In this document: positions 6,611-14,545 of the stretch, one piece after another | Layout of the letters: each line of letters begins with the position of its first letter | Position numbering within the stretch: position 1 is the first letter of the stretch | NCBI GenBank assembly: GCA_902546725.1 | Contig: CACCLB010000007.1 | Location: 1 to 35,207 of the forward strand | Source: an uncultured Bacteroidota bacterium | GTDB lineage: Bacteria > Bacteroidota > Bacteroidia > Flavobacteriales > Flavobacteriaceae | Length of the DNA stretch: 35,207 bases | Reading direction: 5' to 3' | Position numbers and translations under genes: made by a program | Notes under the pieces: generated by a model | The model's input: the letters and a program-made list of their open reading frames with translations, nothing else | Database searches by the model: none | Told to the model about the DNA's origin: nothing

Positions 6611-7987
6611 ATGATTTCTAGCTTTTCTCAATACAACAAGGAATTTCGATACAATTTAACTCTAGCTTATCCTGTCATTATTGGGCTTTTGGGCCACACT
6701 TTTGTTCAGTTAGTTGATAACATCATGGTTGGCCAATTAGGAACTGCAGAACTCGCAGCTGTTTCTTTGGGGAATAGCTTCTTTTTTGTGGCCATGTCAC
6801 TTGGTATTGGTTTTTCAACTGCAATCACTCCCTTGATGGCTGAGGCTGATGGAGCCAAAGATGTAGCTTCAGCTAGAAAAGTGTTTATACACGGACTGAT
6901 GCTTTGTATCTTTTTGGGAATTTTATTGAGTGCAGCTGTGCTGTTTAGCAAACCTTTGCTTTATCAGATGGGACAACCAGAGGAAGTGGTGGAATTGGCT
7001 TATCCCTATTTGCAGTGGGTTGGTATTTCATTAGTACCCTTGATTTTTTTCCAAGGATTTAAGCAGTTTTCAGAGGGCTTGTCATATACGCGTCCCGCCA
7101 TGTATGCTACTTTGATAGGAAATGTTATCAATATTATTTTAAATTATTTTTTAATTTTTGGTTTCTGGATATTTCCAAAATTAGGGGTAGAGGGAGCCGC
7201 AATTGGAAGTCTTTTTGCTCGGTGTTCCATGTTGCTCTTTATGGGCTTATATGTGAGATTTAGCTCAAAATTTGTGGCCTATGTGCAGCAAATCACTTTT
7301 CAAAAGCCTCAAATGAGTCTGTTTTGTAAAATTTTTAAACTGGGGTTTCCCTCAGCGCTGCAGATGTTTTTTGAAGTACTCTTCTTTACAGCAGCCATTT
7401 GGCTCTCTGGATTTTTAGGCAAAAATCCTCAGGCCGCAAACCAAATTGCACTCAACCTATCTTCCATGACTTTTATGTTTGCTATGGGCTTGGGGGTCAC
7501 TGCAATGATCCGAGTAGGCAACCAAAAAGGAAGAAAAGACATCGTCCGATTGAGAGAGGTTGCGCACTCCATATTTATGCTCATTTTTATTTTTGATGTG
7601 ATTTTTTGTCTGTTGTTTCTCTCCTTAAACGAACTGCTTCCTTGGATTTATTTAGACGGATCTAATCCTTTAGAATATACAAACGTTACAGAAGTTATTC
7701 AGATTGCCTCTAGCTTGCTTATTGTTTCTGCTTTTTTCCAGATTTCAGACGGTTTACAAGCCGTTGTCTTAGGTGCACTGAGAGGATTACAAGATGTGAA
7801 TATCCCCGCTTGGATTACTTTTTTCTCTTACGGTATTTTTGGTTTTCCTATCGCATATTATCTCGGAATCCACACTGAGCTTGCAGCAATCGGGATATGG
7901 ATAGGATTACTTTCAGGGCTTTCAGCCTCTGCATTATTACTTTTTATTCGATTTCGATATCTTACAAACAAATTAATATTCAATTGA
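6611..7987 (+). CDS. MATE-family multidrug/toxin efflux transporter
   Basis: Inner-membrane antiporter of the NorM/DinF type, exporting cationic compounds in exchange for sodium ions or protons. About twelve hydrophobic segments in two homologous halves fill the 458 residues. Typical first-half sequences are LAYPVIIGLLGHTFVQLVDN and MVGQLGTAELAAVSLGNS; the second half starts at KLGFPSALQMFFEVLFF. Specific drugs cannot be inferred. The start at 6611 is the first ATG after the M28 stop and gives the usual short cytosolic N-terminus (MISSFSQYNKEF). The gene is followed after 3 nt by the small 74-residue protein gene, indicating one transcription unit. Confidence 0.94.
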   Translation: MISSFSQYNKEFRYNLTLAYPVIIGLLGHTFVQLVDNIMVGQLGTAELAAVSLGNSFFFVAMSLGIGFSTAITPLMAEADGAKDVASARKVFIHGLMLCIFLGILLSAAVLFSKPLLYQMGQPEEVVELAYPYLQWVGISLVPLIFFQGFKQFSEGLSYTRPAMYATLIGNVINIILNYFLIFGFWIFPKLGVEGAAIGSLFARCSMLLFMGLYVRFSSKFVAYVQQITFQKPQMSLFCKIFKLGFPSALQMFFEVLFFTAAIWLSGFLGKNPQAANQIALNLSSMTFMFAMGLGVTAMIRVGNQKGRKDIVRLREVAHSIFMLIFIFDVIFCLLFLSLNELLPWIYLDGSNPLEYTNVTEVIQIASSLLIVSAFFQISDGLQAVVLGALRGLQDVNIPAWITFFSYGIFGFPIAYYLGIHTELAAIGIWIGLLSGLSASALLLFIRFRYLTNKLIFN

Positions 7988-7990
7988 CTC

Positions 7991-8215
7991 ATGGATTTAC
8001 CAAAATTTCTCATTGCCGATAACTCTGAATTAGAAGATGCCTTATTTGTCATCCATACTGAATATCCGCGTTTTATTCTAAATGTATATAATGACGATAT
8101 ACATTGGCTTGAGGAGTTTGACAAGGAAGATGAAGCTGCTCTAAAATCAGAATCTCATGGTTTAATCGAAGCTGCTTTTAAATTTTACGATAAAGAGATG
8201 GAAAACTTAGCGTAA
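7991..8215 (+). CDS. Conserved small acidic protein of unknown function
   Basis: A 74-residue, strongly acidic soluble protein without signal peptide or membrane segment. I recognise it only as the type of small hypothetical protein that is conserved in flavobacteria; no function is known to me. Visible features are VIHTEYPRFILNV and DDIHWLEEFDKED in the first half and a predicted amphipathic helix (LIEAAFKFYDKEMENLA) at the C-terminus. It is real rather than spurious because it fits between two well-defined genes, with 3 nt to the MATE stop and its own stop codon touching the ATG of the PAP2 gene at 8216. Translation of the three genes is probably coupled. Confidence 0.78.
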   Translation: MDLPKFLIADNSELEDALFVIHTEYPRFILNVYNDDIHWLEEFDKEDEAALKSESHGLIEAAFKFYDKEMENLA

Positions 8216-8782
8216 ATGGAAGTTCTTTTATCTTGGGATAAAGCCTTATTCTTATGGCTAAACGGCTTAGGTACTCCATCCTTTGACTGGTTTTGGATGA
8301 TGATGACTCATCGGGCTTCAAACATATTGGTCTATTTCGGACTTTGGTTGTTTTTTGGATTTAGATATTCCTGGAAAACAGCCGTTTACCTATTGCTCTT
8401 TGCGGGTCTTTTGGTATTTTGTACAGATCAGTTGACCAATTTATTTAAAGTTCAAGTCGGGAGATTACGCCCCTGCTATGATGAGGAAATTAAAACTTTA
8501 GTTCGTCTGGTTAAACCCAGCTGTGGAGGTCGTTATAGCTTTTTCTCAGGACATGCATCAAACTCCTTTGCACTCGCCGTTTTTTTTGGCCTGATTTTTA
8601 AGGAACCCTATCGTTTTTTACTACCAGCCCTTCTTTTTATAGCATTTTTGATCGCCTACAGTAGGGTCTATATAGGAGTTCATTTCCCAATGGATATTTT
8701 TGCAGGAGCTGTTGTTGGAAGTTTAATAGGCCTAGGAATCTTCCGTTTATGGAAACTTTTTAAGCTTCGTTTTTTAAGCTAA
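8216..8782 (+). CDS. PAP2-family membrane phosphatase
   Basis: Integral membrane acid phosphatase of the PAP2 superfamily, candidates being undecaprenyl-diphosphate, phosphatidylglycerophosphate or other lipid phosphates. The three-part active site is present: KVQVGRLRPCYD (K-x6-RP), the central FSGHASN (SGH) and SRVYIGVHFPMDIFAG (SR-x5-H-x3-D). Five to six transmembrane segments surround these. A short family insert (VRLVKPSCGGRY) separates motif 1 from motif 2. 188 residues is normal. The ATG directly abuts the stop of the upstream gene. The 3' end overlaps galM on the opposite strand by 23 nt, where the C-terminal tail (KLFKLRFLS) is not conserved. Confidence 0.92.
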   Translation: MEVLLSWDKALFLWLNGLGTPSFDWFWMMMTHRASNILVYFGLWLFFGFRYSWKTAVYLLLFAGLLVFCTDQLTNLFKVQVGRLRPCYDEEIKTLVRLVKPSCGGRYSFFSGHASNSFALAVFFGLIFKEPYRFLLPALLFIAFLIAYSRVYIGVHFPMDIFAGAVVGSLIGLGIFRLWKLFKLRFLS

Positions 8783-9665
8783 ACTCAAATCGGGTTCGAT
8801 GAGTGTATTCCTCATTGGCTTTGATTAAAGTCGAGGGAAATGTGGGAATGTTTGGTGAATTTGAGAATTTTTGAGTTTCAAAACAAATGGCTTCAAAATG
8901 GGGTGGGGTAAAGACTACAACTCCCGGTTGATCGGTAAGTGTTTTCATTACAATCCCAGTATCTTGGGAATACAATGAAGCGATCTCTTTTTTATTTTGG
9001 TTAACTACAAAATAATCGTCCAGCCGAATGTTGCCAATCGCCTTTTCTTCTCTAAAGTCAAATGTACTGTTCTCCACAGCAAGCTTTTTCCCCGTTGGAA
9101 CTAGACTTTCTTTTAACTCTAAAAAATGATCTGCGTCTATTCTAAGCTGTTGACTTCCTATGCTGTTGGAGGGGTTTAAATTAAAGTATGCGTGATTGGT
9201 CAGATTGATATGAGTAGTTTCAGAAGGCGCAGCATGATATTCAATACCTAAACTAGAGCCGTCTAAACGGTAACTTACACGAGCATGAACCGTACCGATA
9301 AACCCACTACTTCCGTCGGGACATTGATATTCAAAAGTAATACTGTGATTGTTTTCTTGAGCAAGCGGAGTCCATTGCTTTTTGTGCCACCCACTGCTTC
9401 CACTGTGGAGTAATACTCCATCCTTATGTTCAATTTCGATTGGTGTTCCTTCTATTTGAATTGGGTTTTCAAGACGTCCAGCAAAACGCCCTACAACAGC
9501 CCCTCTTACCCAGTCATCCGTCAAATAGTCTTGAGGTTGATCCAAACCCATGATGAGGTTTGTAGGCACTCCATTTTTATCCTTAAACCAAAGCTGGTGG
9601 AGTATCGCCCCATAGTCTAGGAATACTGCTTTGAGGTGTTCATTTTCAATAGAGAAGCTATTCAA
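8760..9665 (-). CDS. galM: Aldose 1-epimerase (mutarotase)
   Basis: Interconverts alpha and beta anomers of aldoses such as galactose and glucose. Galactose mutarotase-like beta-sandwich of 301 residues. Recognisable motifs are GAVVGRFAGRLENP (the GRxANR-like N-terminal motif), LLHSGSSGWHKKQW, the catalytic histidine segment INLTNHAYFNLNP, DDYFVV and, near the end, CFETQKFSNSPNIP, which matches the usual C(L)E(P)Q-x-F-x-DxPN region with the catalytic glutamate. It has no signal peptide and is likely cytosolic. It begins 3 nt after the msrA stop and so belongs to an msrA-galM operon; the pairing has no obvious biochemical logic. The C-terminus overlaps the PAP2 gene tail by 23 nt. Confidence 0.93.
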   Translation of the reverse strand: MNSFSIENEHLKAVFLDYGAILHQLWFKDKNGVPTNLIMGLDQPQDYLTDDWVRGAVVGRFAGRLENPIQIEGTPIEIEHKDGVLLHSGSSGWHKKQWTPLAQENNHSITFEYQCPDGSSGFIGTVHARVSYRLDGSSLGIEYHAAPSETTHINLTNHAYFNLNPSNSIGSQQLRIDADHFLELKESLVPTGKKLAVENSTFDFREEKAIGNIRLDDYFVVNQNKKEIASLYSQDTGIVMKTLTDQPGVVVFTPPHFEAICFETQKFSNSPNIPTFPSTLIKANEEYTHRTRFEFSLKNEA

Positions 9666-9668
9666 ATC

Positions 9669-10322
9669 CTAATGGTCTTCTTTTAATAATTCTGGATATA
9701 AATTTTGAAATTTCCTCAGTCTTGGAATAGAAACTTGCCTTACGTACTGATTATTAGGATTGTTTTTTTCATAATCTTGATGGTACTCTTCGGCATAGTA
9801 AAACTTTTCTAAGGGTTTGATCTCTGTCACTATTTCACTTGAAAAAATCTCTTTATCTTGAAGTAAGCCTATGTAGTTTTGGATGATTTCTCGTTCTTGA
9901 TCGGAAGTGTGAAAGGCGATAGAGCGGTATTGAGAACCGTAATCCGGGCCCTGTCTGTTGGGCGTAGTGGGGTCGTGTGATCCAAAAAACACCTGTACCA
10001 GCGTTCCAAAGCTGACGATTTCGGGATCGTAAATGACCTCTACCGCCTCAGCATGACCGGTGCGTCCTGTACCTATTTGGTTGTAGTTTGGATTTTTTGT
10101 AAAGCCTCCAGCATATCCTGAATAAACTTCTTGTACCCCGCGAACACTTTCATATATGGCTTCAACACACCAAAAACATCCCGAAGCAAAGTAAGCTTTT
10201 TTATAACCGTCTTGGACCTCAGTTTGAGGTTCCCATACAAGCTGGTTGTTATCGACAGGTGGAGTGCTGGAAATACAGGTTTGAAGACTTAAGACCAAGG
10301 CAAATACAGTAAGTGTTTTCAT
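9669..10322 (-). CDS. msrA: Exported peptide methionine sulfoxide reductase MsrA
   Basis: Reduces methionine-S-sulfoxide in oxidised proteins. Catalytic motif GCFWCVEA with nucleophile C49 and a second cysteine C52, then YESVRGVQEVYSGYAGG, GHAEAVEVIYDPE, FFGSHDPTTPNRQGPDYGSQYR and a C-terminal YHQDYEKNNPNNQYV, all standard MsrA blocks. No C-terminal resolving cysteine follows, so recycling must use C52 or an external reductant. The N-terminus (MKTLTVFALVLSLQTC) is a signal sequence ending at C16; LQTC is a poor lipobox because of threonine at -1, so lipoprotein status is possible but unsure. Either way the protein should act outside the cytoplasm. No msrB is adjacent. Operon with galM (3-nt gap). 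Confidence 0.93.
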   Translation of the reverse strand: MKTLTVFALVLSLQTCISSTPPVDNNQLVWEPQTEVQDGYKKAYFASGCFWCVEAIYESVRGVQEVYSGYAGGFTKNPNYNQIGTGRTGHAEAVEVIYDPEIVSFGTLVQVFFGSHDPTTPNRQGPDYGSQYRSIAFHTSDQEREIIQNYIGLLQDKEIFSSEIVTEIKPLEKFYYAEEYHQDYEKNNPNNQYVRQVSIPRLRKFQNLYPELLKEDH

Positions 10323-10500
10323 AGTTTTGTAAAATAGAATACAAAGATACTATAATCAAATTGACTGGAACTTGGGGGAAGGCGCATTCACTTTTCTTTA
10401 ACTGCTAACGGTTGGTGGCATGAAACTTCTCGCATCTTTCAAACAAGGAAGCTGTTTTATTAAATATTATTTCGTTTTTTACTATTGTTTAAAATAACAA
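10323..10500. other. 178-bp intergenic region between the beta-barrel gene and msrA
   Basis: No gene. The right-hand part (about 10397-10500) carries CTAACGGTTGGTGGC followed by AT-rich sequence and a small hairpin ATTGTT-N6-AACAAT (10484-10501) that has no T-tract on either side, so it is not a convincing terminator. The block has the look of an intergenic repeat I associate with flavobacteria, but only one copy is in this window. Confidence 0.4.
10342..10349 (-). promoter_or_regulatory. Putative -7 element (TATCTTTG) of msrA-galM
   Basis: On the minus strand TATCTTTG matches TAnnTTTG and lies 19 nt upstream of the msrA ATG. A TTG at proper -33 distance is not visible, so it is a partial match only. 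Confidence 0.45.
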
Positions 10501-11091
10501 TTAAAACTGATAGCTTATACCTGCACTTAGAATGCCTTTATAGCCAAAACCGAGTTCCAAAAAACCAGCCAGTTTTTTTCCTACTCTTAAGCCTAACGCA
10601 GTAACTTTATAGTTAAAATAACTACTGTTATCGTGAATGCTTGTTTCTTTAGTATTATTCGGGTCAAACTCACCTTTAGTAAGGGTAATTCCAGCACCCA
10701 AGCCAGAATAAATTTGGAAACTAGGATTTGAAATGTACCTATAATCACTTTCTATGGCAAAGGTCAGGGCTCTGTTTTTTTGCTCACCAATTACTGCATT
10801 ATTGACGCTGATATCTTGTGTAGTGTCACTGAATCCAGTTGTAGCACCAAGCATCCATTTATTTTCAATGGCAGATTTATAGTTTATATGTATTGCTCCT
10901 GTACTTTTTAGGTTTGATGCACTAATAATACCCAAAGAGACTGGATAAAGCAAAATTTCTGTGAAGGCATCTATAATTTCCGGGGTAGAAGCCATTCCAT
11001 ACCCCACGTTTATCTGGCTTGTTCCTTTTTCTTGAGCATTTACTACAAACGCTCCAAAAATAATTGTTACAAATAATATTGAATTTTTCAT
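10501..11091 (-). CDS. Outer-membrane beta-barrel protein, function unknown
   Basis: 196-residue exported protein. Signal peptide MKNSILFVTIIFGAFVVNA with likely cleavage before QEKG. The mature part alternates polar and hydrophobic residues in short strands (INVGYGM, AIHINYKS, MLGATTGFSD, ALTFAIESDYRYI, QIYSGLGAGITLT, YKVTALGLRVGKK, FLELGFGYKGILSAGISYQF) and ends in phenylalanine, as outer-membrane barrels do for BAM recognition. About eight strands suggest a small OmpX/OmpW-like porin fold. I do not recognise a specific family and give no function. It stands alone: non-coding DNA lies on both sides (178 bp and 249 bp), unlike the tight neighbouring operons. Confidence 0.8.
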   Translation of the reverse strand: MKNSILFVTIIFGAFVVNAQEKGTSQINVGYGMASTPEIIDAFTEILLYPVSLGIISASNLKSTGAIHINYKSAIENKWMLGATTGFSDTTQDISVNNAVIGEQKNRALTFAIESDYRYISNPSFQIYSGLGAGITLTKGEFDPNNTKETSIHDNSSYFNYKVTALGLRVGKKLAGFLELGFGYKGILSAGISYQF

Positions 11092-11340
11092 TTTCTTCGA
11101 TTTGGGTCTAAGTGATATAAGACTAAAAAATAATTATTGGTTAGCAAACACCGAATTAACTGTTTTATTGCTATTTATAAATTAGTGCTATACTGTCTTT
11201 ATACCAAGTTCAGTCAAAAAGACAAATAAAGCTCACTACTTTATAATGCAAGAGAATGGTTATAATAAGAGTTGTTTGGTTTAAAAACTAGGATAAAAAA
11301 AACCCTCACTAAGGCGGGTATAGTATTGTCAAGAGTCGTT
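11092..11340. other. 249-bp intergenic region between leuB and the beta-barrel gene
   Basis: AT-rich, without a supported gene. It holds the leuB terminator at its right end. I found no TAnnTTTG element at a sensible distance from the beta-barrel gene start, so its promoter is unidentified. GTTAGCA at 11140-11146 is the reverse complement of TGCTAAC at 10403-10409 on the other side of the barrel gene; seven bases is within chance. Confidence 0.5.
11291..11319 (-). terminator. Terminator of the leu operon
   Basis: Read on the minus strand: ACCCGC-CTTAGT-GAGGGT with one mismatch in the stem, followed directly by a run of eight T and an AT-rich tail. It lies 22 nt beyond the leuB stop, the expected place. 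Confidence 0.65.
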
Positions 11341-12408
11341 TTACCCCAGGATTTGAGCAACCAAATAGTCGCCAACTTCTGAGGTGGAATTTCCTTTTTG
11401 ACCGTTTTCTTTTAAATCTTCAGTAACAACTCCCTCAGCAAGCGATGCATCTACAACCTTACGGATGAGGGCGCCTTCTTCAATCAATCCAAAACTCATT
11501 TCAAACATCATAGCAGCTGATAAAACAGTCGCAAGTGGATTGGCAATTCCCAAGCCTGTAGCCTGAGGAAAAGAACCGTGTATGGGTTCGTAAAGGGCAT
11601 TTTCTGTACCTACAGAAGCAGAAGGCATCAAGCCCATTGAACCTGAAATCACGGAGGCTTCATCGGTTAAAATATCTCCAAAAAGGTTTTCAGTAATCAA
11701 AACATCATAACTGTTTGGCCATTGAACTAAACGCATGGCTACTGCATCTACAAATTCATAACTGACTTCCACTTCGGGGTATTTTTTTTCCATGGCTTGA
11801 ACTGTTTCTCTCCACAATCGAGAGCTTTCCAAGACATTGGCTTTATCTACACAACAGAGTTTTTTGGATCGGGTCATGGCGAGTTCAAAGCCTTTTTTAG
11901 CCAAACGCTGAATTTCTTCCCGTTTATAAGTACAGGTGTCAAAAGCGGTATTTCCATCATCGAGTCTTCCGCGTTCTCCAAAGTAAATTCCTCCGGTGAG
12001 TTCTCTTAAAAAGACCAAGTCGGTTCCTTCAATACGTTCTTGCTTTAAAGGAGACTTGTCGAGTAGGGAAGGGAAGGTAAAAGTTGGTCTGACATTGGCA
12101 AAGATCCCAAGTTTTTGTCGCATTTTTAATAGTCCTTGTTCGGGACGGACTTTTGCAGAGGGGTCGTTATCAAATCGCGGATGTCCAATTGCTCCAAACA
12201 GAACGGCATCAGCTCCTAAGCAAACCTGATGGGTTTCTTCTGGATACGGATCGCCAACGGCGTCGATGGCTGCTGCTCCAGTTAAGGCTGGTGTCCAGCT
12301 GATGCTGTGATTAAATTTTGTTGCGATGGCATCGGATACTTTTACAGCTTGTTCGATGACTTCTGGTCCTATACCGTCTCCAGCTAAAAGGGCAATTTTT
12401 AAATCCAT
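11341..12408 (-). CDS. leuB: 3-isopropylmalate dehydrogenase
   Basis: Oxidatively decarboxylates 3-isopropylmalate to 2-oxoisocaproate with NAD+, the third specific step of leucine synthesis. Begins with IALLAGDGIGPEVIEQAV, the family N-terminal signature. Substrate-binding VFLRELTGGIYFGERG (R-LTGG-YFG), VDKANVLESSRLWRETV and the metal-binding NLFGDILTDEASVISGSMG (ILTDEAS, containing the metal-binding aspartate) are all present, as is the NAD site LYEPIHGSFPQATGLGIANP. 355 residues is standard. Last gene of the leu operon, 11 nt after the second LeuA-like synthase and followed by a terminator. If that synthase makes citramalate, this enzyme would also have to act on the methylmalate analogue. 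Confidence 0.97.
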   Translation of the reverse strand: MDLKIALLAGDGIGPEVIEQAVKVSDAIATKFNHSISWTPALTGAAAIDAVGDPYPEETHQVCLGADAVLFGAIGHPRFDNDPSAKVRPEQGLLKMRQKLGIFANVRPTFTFPSLLDKSPLKQERIEGTDLVFLRELTGGIYFGERGRLDDGNTAFDTCTYKREEIQRLAKKGFELAMTRSKKLCCVDKANVLESSRLWRETVQAMEKKYPEVEVSYEFVDAVAMRLVQWPNSYDVLITENLFGDILTDEASVISGSMGLMPSASVGTENALYEPIHGSFPQATGLGIANPLATVLSAAMMFEMSFGLIEEGALIRKVVDASLAEGVVTEDLKENGQKGNSTSEVGDYLVAQILG

Positions 12409-12419
12409 TGATTCTTATT

Positions 12420-13931
12420 TTATATGATATTGAGCATTTTTTCCGTCGCCTTTATGGCTGATACAGTTTGGTCTGAATCCAAGCCTCGGGTGGTAAATTC
12501 TTTATTTTTTGATTTCCAGGTAATCGTAGTTTCACAGAGAGCATCTGAATTACTTCCAGGGGGGATTCTGACAGCATAATCAATCAAGTTGGGTAACTTC
12601 AGCTTTTGCTTGTCGTATATTTTGTGAAGCGCATTCCAAAAAGCATCGTATTGACCATCACCTGATGAATTTTCTTCAAATAGCTGTCCATTGATTTCAA
12701 TGGATACACTGGTAGTAGGGCTCAGCCCTTTTGAATGGGTTAAAACATAGGATTGAATCTTTACCTTATCGGGTAGGTTGTTACCCAGTACATCAGAAAT
12801 GATAAAGGGTAAATCTTCTGCAGTTACCCGCTCCTTTTTATCTCCTAACTCAATAATTCGAGTCGTAACTTTTTTTAATTCTTCATTATTTAGGGTGAGT
12901 CCCAGTTGCTGAAGATTTTTTTGAATGTTGGCTTTACCTGAGGTTTTCCCCAAGGCATACTTTCGTTTTCTACCAAAACGCTCAGGGAGTAATTGATTGA
13001 AATAAAGGTTTTTTTTGTTGTCTCCATCAGCATGTATCCCTGCAGTTTGGGTAAAGACATTTTCACCTACTATGGGTTTGTTTGCCGGGATACGAAAACC
13101 GGTAAAAGTGGCCACCAATTTGCTTACTTGGTGTAAGGCATTTTCGTTTATATTAATTGCTGTGTCAGGGAGGAAGTCATTGATGACTGCCACTACACTA
13201 GCCAAGGGTGCATTTCCTGCGCGTTCCCCCATACCGTTTACTGTGAGGTGCAATCCGTTGACCCCAGCTTTGACAGCCTCAATGGCATTGGCTACACTTA
13301 AATCGTAATCGTTGTGACCGTGAAAATCAAATCGAATGTTTGGATAGCGTTTGATGATTTTATTGAGGTATTCGGCTGTTTTCTCAGGGGTTAAGACTCC
13401 AAGGGTATCGGGTAGCAATATTCGCTCAATGGGTTGAGTGGCTAAAAAGTCAAGGTACTCAAAGACATAGTCTTCTGAATTTTGCATGCCATTACTCCAA
13501 TCTTCTAAATATATATTGGTCTTAAAGCCTTCTTTTTCAGCTTCTTTGATACTGATGCTGATATTTTTAAAATGTTGTTCAGGGGTTTGATTCAGCTGAT
13601 GTTTTAGATGATTCATGGAACCTTTGGTCAATAGATTTTGAACCTGGGCTCCTGCCTCTTTCATCCATTGGATGGATACTCCATTATCGACAAAAGTTAA
13701 AACCTCTATGGCTTCTATAAGCCCTTGACTTGACGCCCAAGAGGTTATTTCTTTGACTGCATTAAACTCGCCGTCTGATACTCTTGCTGAGGCAATCTCG
13801 ATGCGATCTACTTTTAACTCTTGTAATAATAATTTAGCAAGGGTTAATTTTTCTAGAGAGGTAAACGAAACCCCTGAGGTCTGTTCACCATCTCTAAGAG
13901 TAGTATCCATGATTTCGAGCGCTCTTCTCAT
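12420..13931 (-). CDS. Second LeuA-like synthase with C-terminal regulatory domain (isopropylmalate or citramalate synthase)
   Basis: DRE-TIM metallolyase of the isopropylmalate/citramalate/homocitrate synthase family, condensing acetyl-CoA with a 2-oxoacid. Starts [20 protein letters not shown], containing the catalytic RDGEQ. Metal ligands DFHGHNDYD (HxH) and LTVNGMGERAGNA follow at about residues 200-245, then KTSGKANI. From about residue 390 there is a LeuA allosteric domain with SVSIEINGQLFEE and NSSGDGQYDAFWNAL. It is only distantly similar to the shorter LeuA encoded first in the operon: the substrate loop reads EIASARVSDGEF where LeuA has [12 protein letters not shown]. Position between leuD (12 nt) and leuB (11 nt) ties it to the same pathway. 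It may be citramalate synthase feeding isoleucine synthesis through LeuCD/LeuB, or a regulated second isopropylmalate synthase; sequence reading cannot decide. Confidence 0.85.
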   Translation of the reverse strand: MRRALEIMDTTLRDGEQTSGVSFTSLEKLTLAKLLLQELKVDRIEIASARVSDGEFNAVKEITSWASSQGLIEAIEVLTFVDNGVSIQWMKEAGAQVQNLLTKGSMNHLKHQLNQTPEQHFKNISISIKEAEKEGFKTNIYLEDWSNGMQNSEDYVFEYLDFLATQPIERILLPDTLGVLTPEKTAEYLNKIIKRYPNIRFDFHGHNDYDLSVANAIEAVKAGVNGLHLTVNGMGERAGNAPLASVVAVINDFLPDTAININENALHQVSKLVATFTGFRIPANKPIVGENVFTQTAGIHADGDNKKNLYFNQLLPERFGRKRKYALGKTSGKANIQKNLQQLGLTLNNEELKKVTTRIIELGDKKERVTAEDLPFIISDVLGNNLPDKVKIQSYVLTHSKGLSPTTSVSIEINGQLFEENSSGDGQYDAFWNALHKIYDKQKLKLPNLIDYAVRIPPGSNSDALCETTITWKSKNKEFTTRGLDSDQTVSAIKATEKMLNII

Positions 13932-13943
13932 AGTTCGGATTGC

Positions 13944-14540
13944 TTAAAGAGGAGTATTGGCTGCAAAGGTTTGAATTTCCGCTTTGATATTGTTTAAATA
14001 GTCAATATCGTCATAGCCATTAAGCATATTTTCTTTTTTGTAACTGTTGATCTCAAAACTTTCAGAACCCAAGGCTGCGCCTAAACTGATTTTTTGGTTG
14101 GGTAAATCTACTGTCAGCTTGGTGTTTGGATCTTTTTCAACAGCCTCAAATATTTGAGCGAGAAAATTTGCAGAAACTTGAACGGGCAGGACTCCGATAT
14201 TAAGGCAATTATTTCGAAATATATCGGCAAAAAAGCTAGATACTACGCATCTAAAACCGAAGTCATAAATTGCCCATGCAGCGTGTTCTCTGGAAGAGCC
14301 AGAACCAAAGTTATGACCTCCTACCAATATTTTTCCCGAATAGGTTGCATCGTTAAGCACAAAATCGGTCTTTGGAGTATCGTCTTGATTGAATCTCCAA
14401 TCGCGGAATAGATTGTCTCCAAAACCTTTTCTTTCAGTCGCTTTAAGAAAACGAGCAGGGATAATTTGATCCGTATCTACATTTTCAATAGGGAGGGGTA
14501 CGGCTGTACTTGTTAGTATGTTAAATGAATCGTATGCCAT
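13944..14540 (-). CDS. leuD: 3-isopropylmalate dehydratase, small subunit
   Basis: Small (swivel) subunit that with LeuC isomerises 2- to 3-isopropylmalate. Family signatures are [19 protein letters not shown] near the N-terminus, [20 protein letters not shown] (substrate-binding GSGSSREHA loop) and [20 protein letters not shown]. 198 residues is the normal length. It starts 5 nt after the leuC stop and ends 12 nt before the next synthase gene, so stoichiometric expression with leuC is expected. Confidence 0.97.
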   Translation of the reverse strand: MAYDSFNILTSTAVPLPIENVDTDQIIPARFLKATERKGFGDNLFRDWRFNQDDTPKTDFVLNDATYSGKILVGGHNFGSGSSREHAAWAIYDFGFRCVVSSFFADIFRNNCLNIGVLPVQVSANFLAQIFEAVEKDPNTKLTVDLPNQKISLGAALGSESFEINSYKKENMLNGYDDIDYLNNIKAEIQTFAANTPL

Positions 14541-14545
14541 GAGTA

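Noticed and set aside
10484-10501. Hairpin ATTGTT-N6-AACAAT as terminator of the barrel gene
   Set aside because: On the minus strand it is followed by an A-rich, not T-rich, tract, and the stem is only six A/T-rich pairs.
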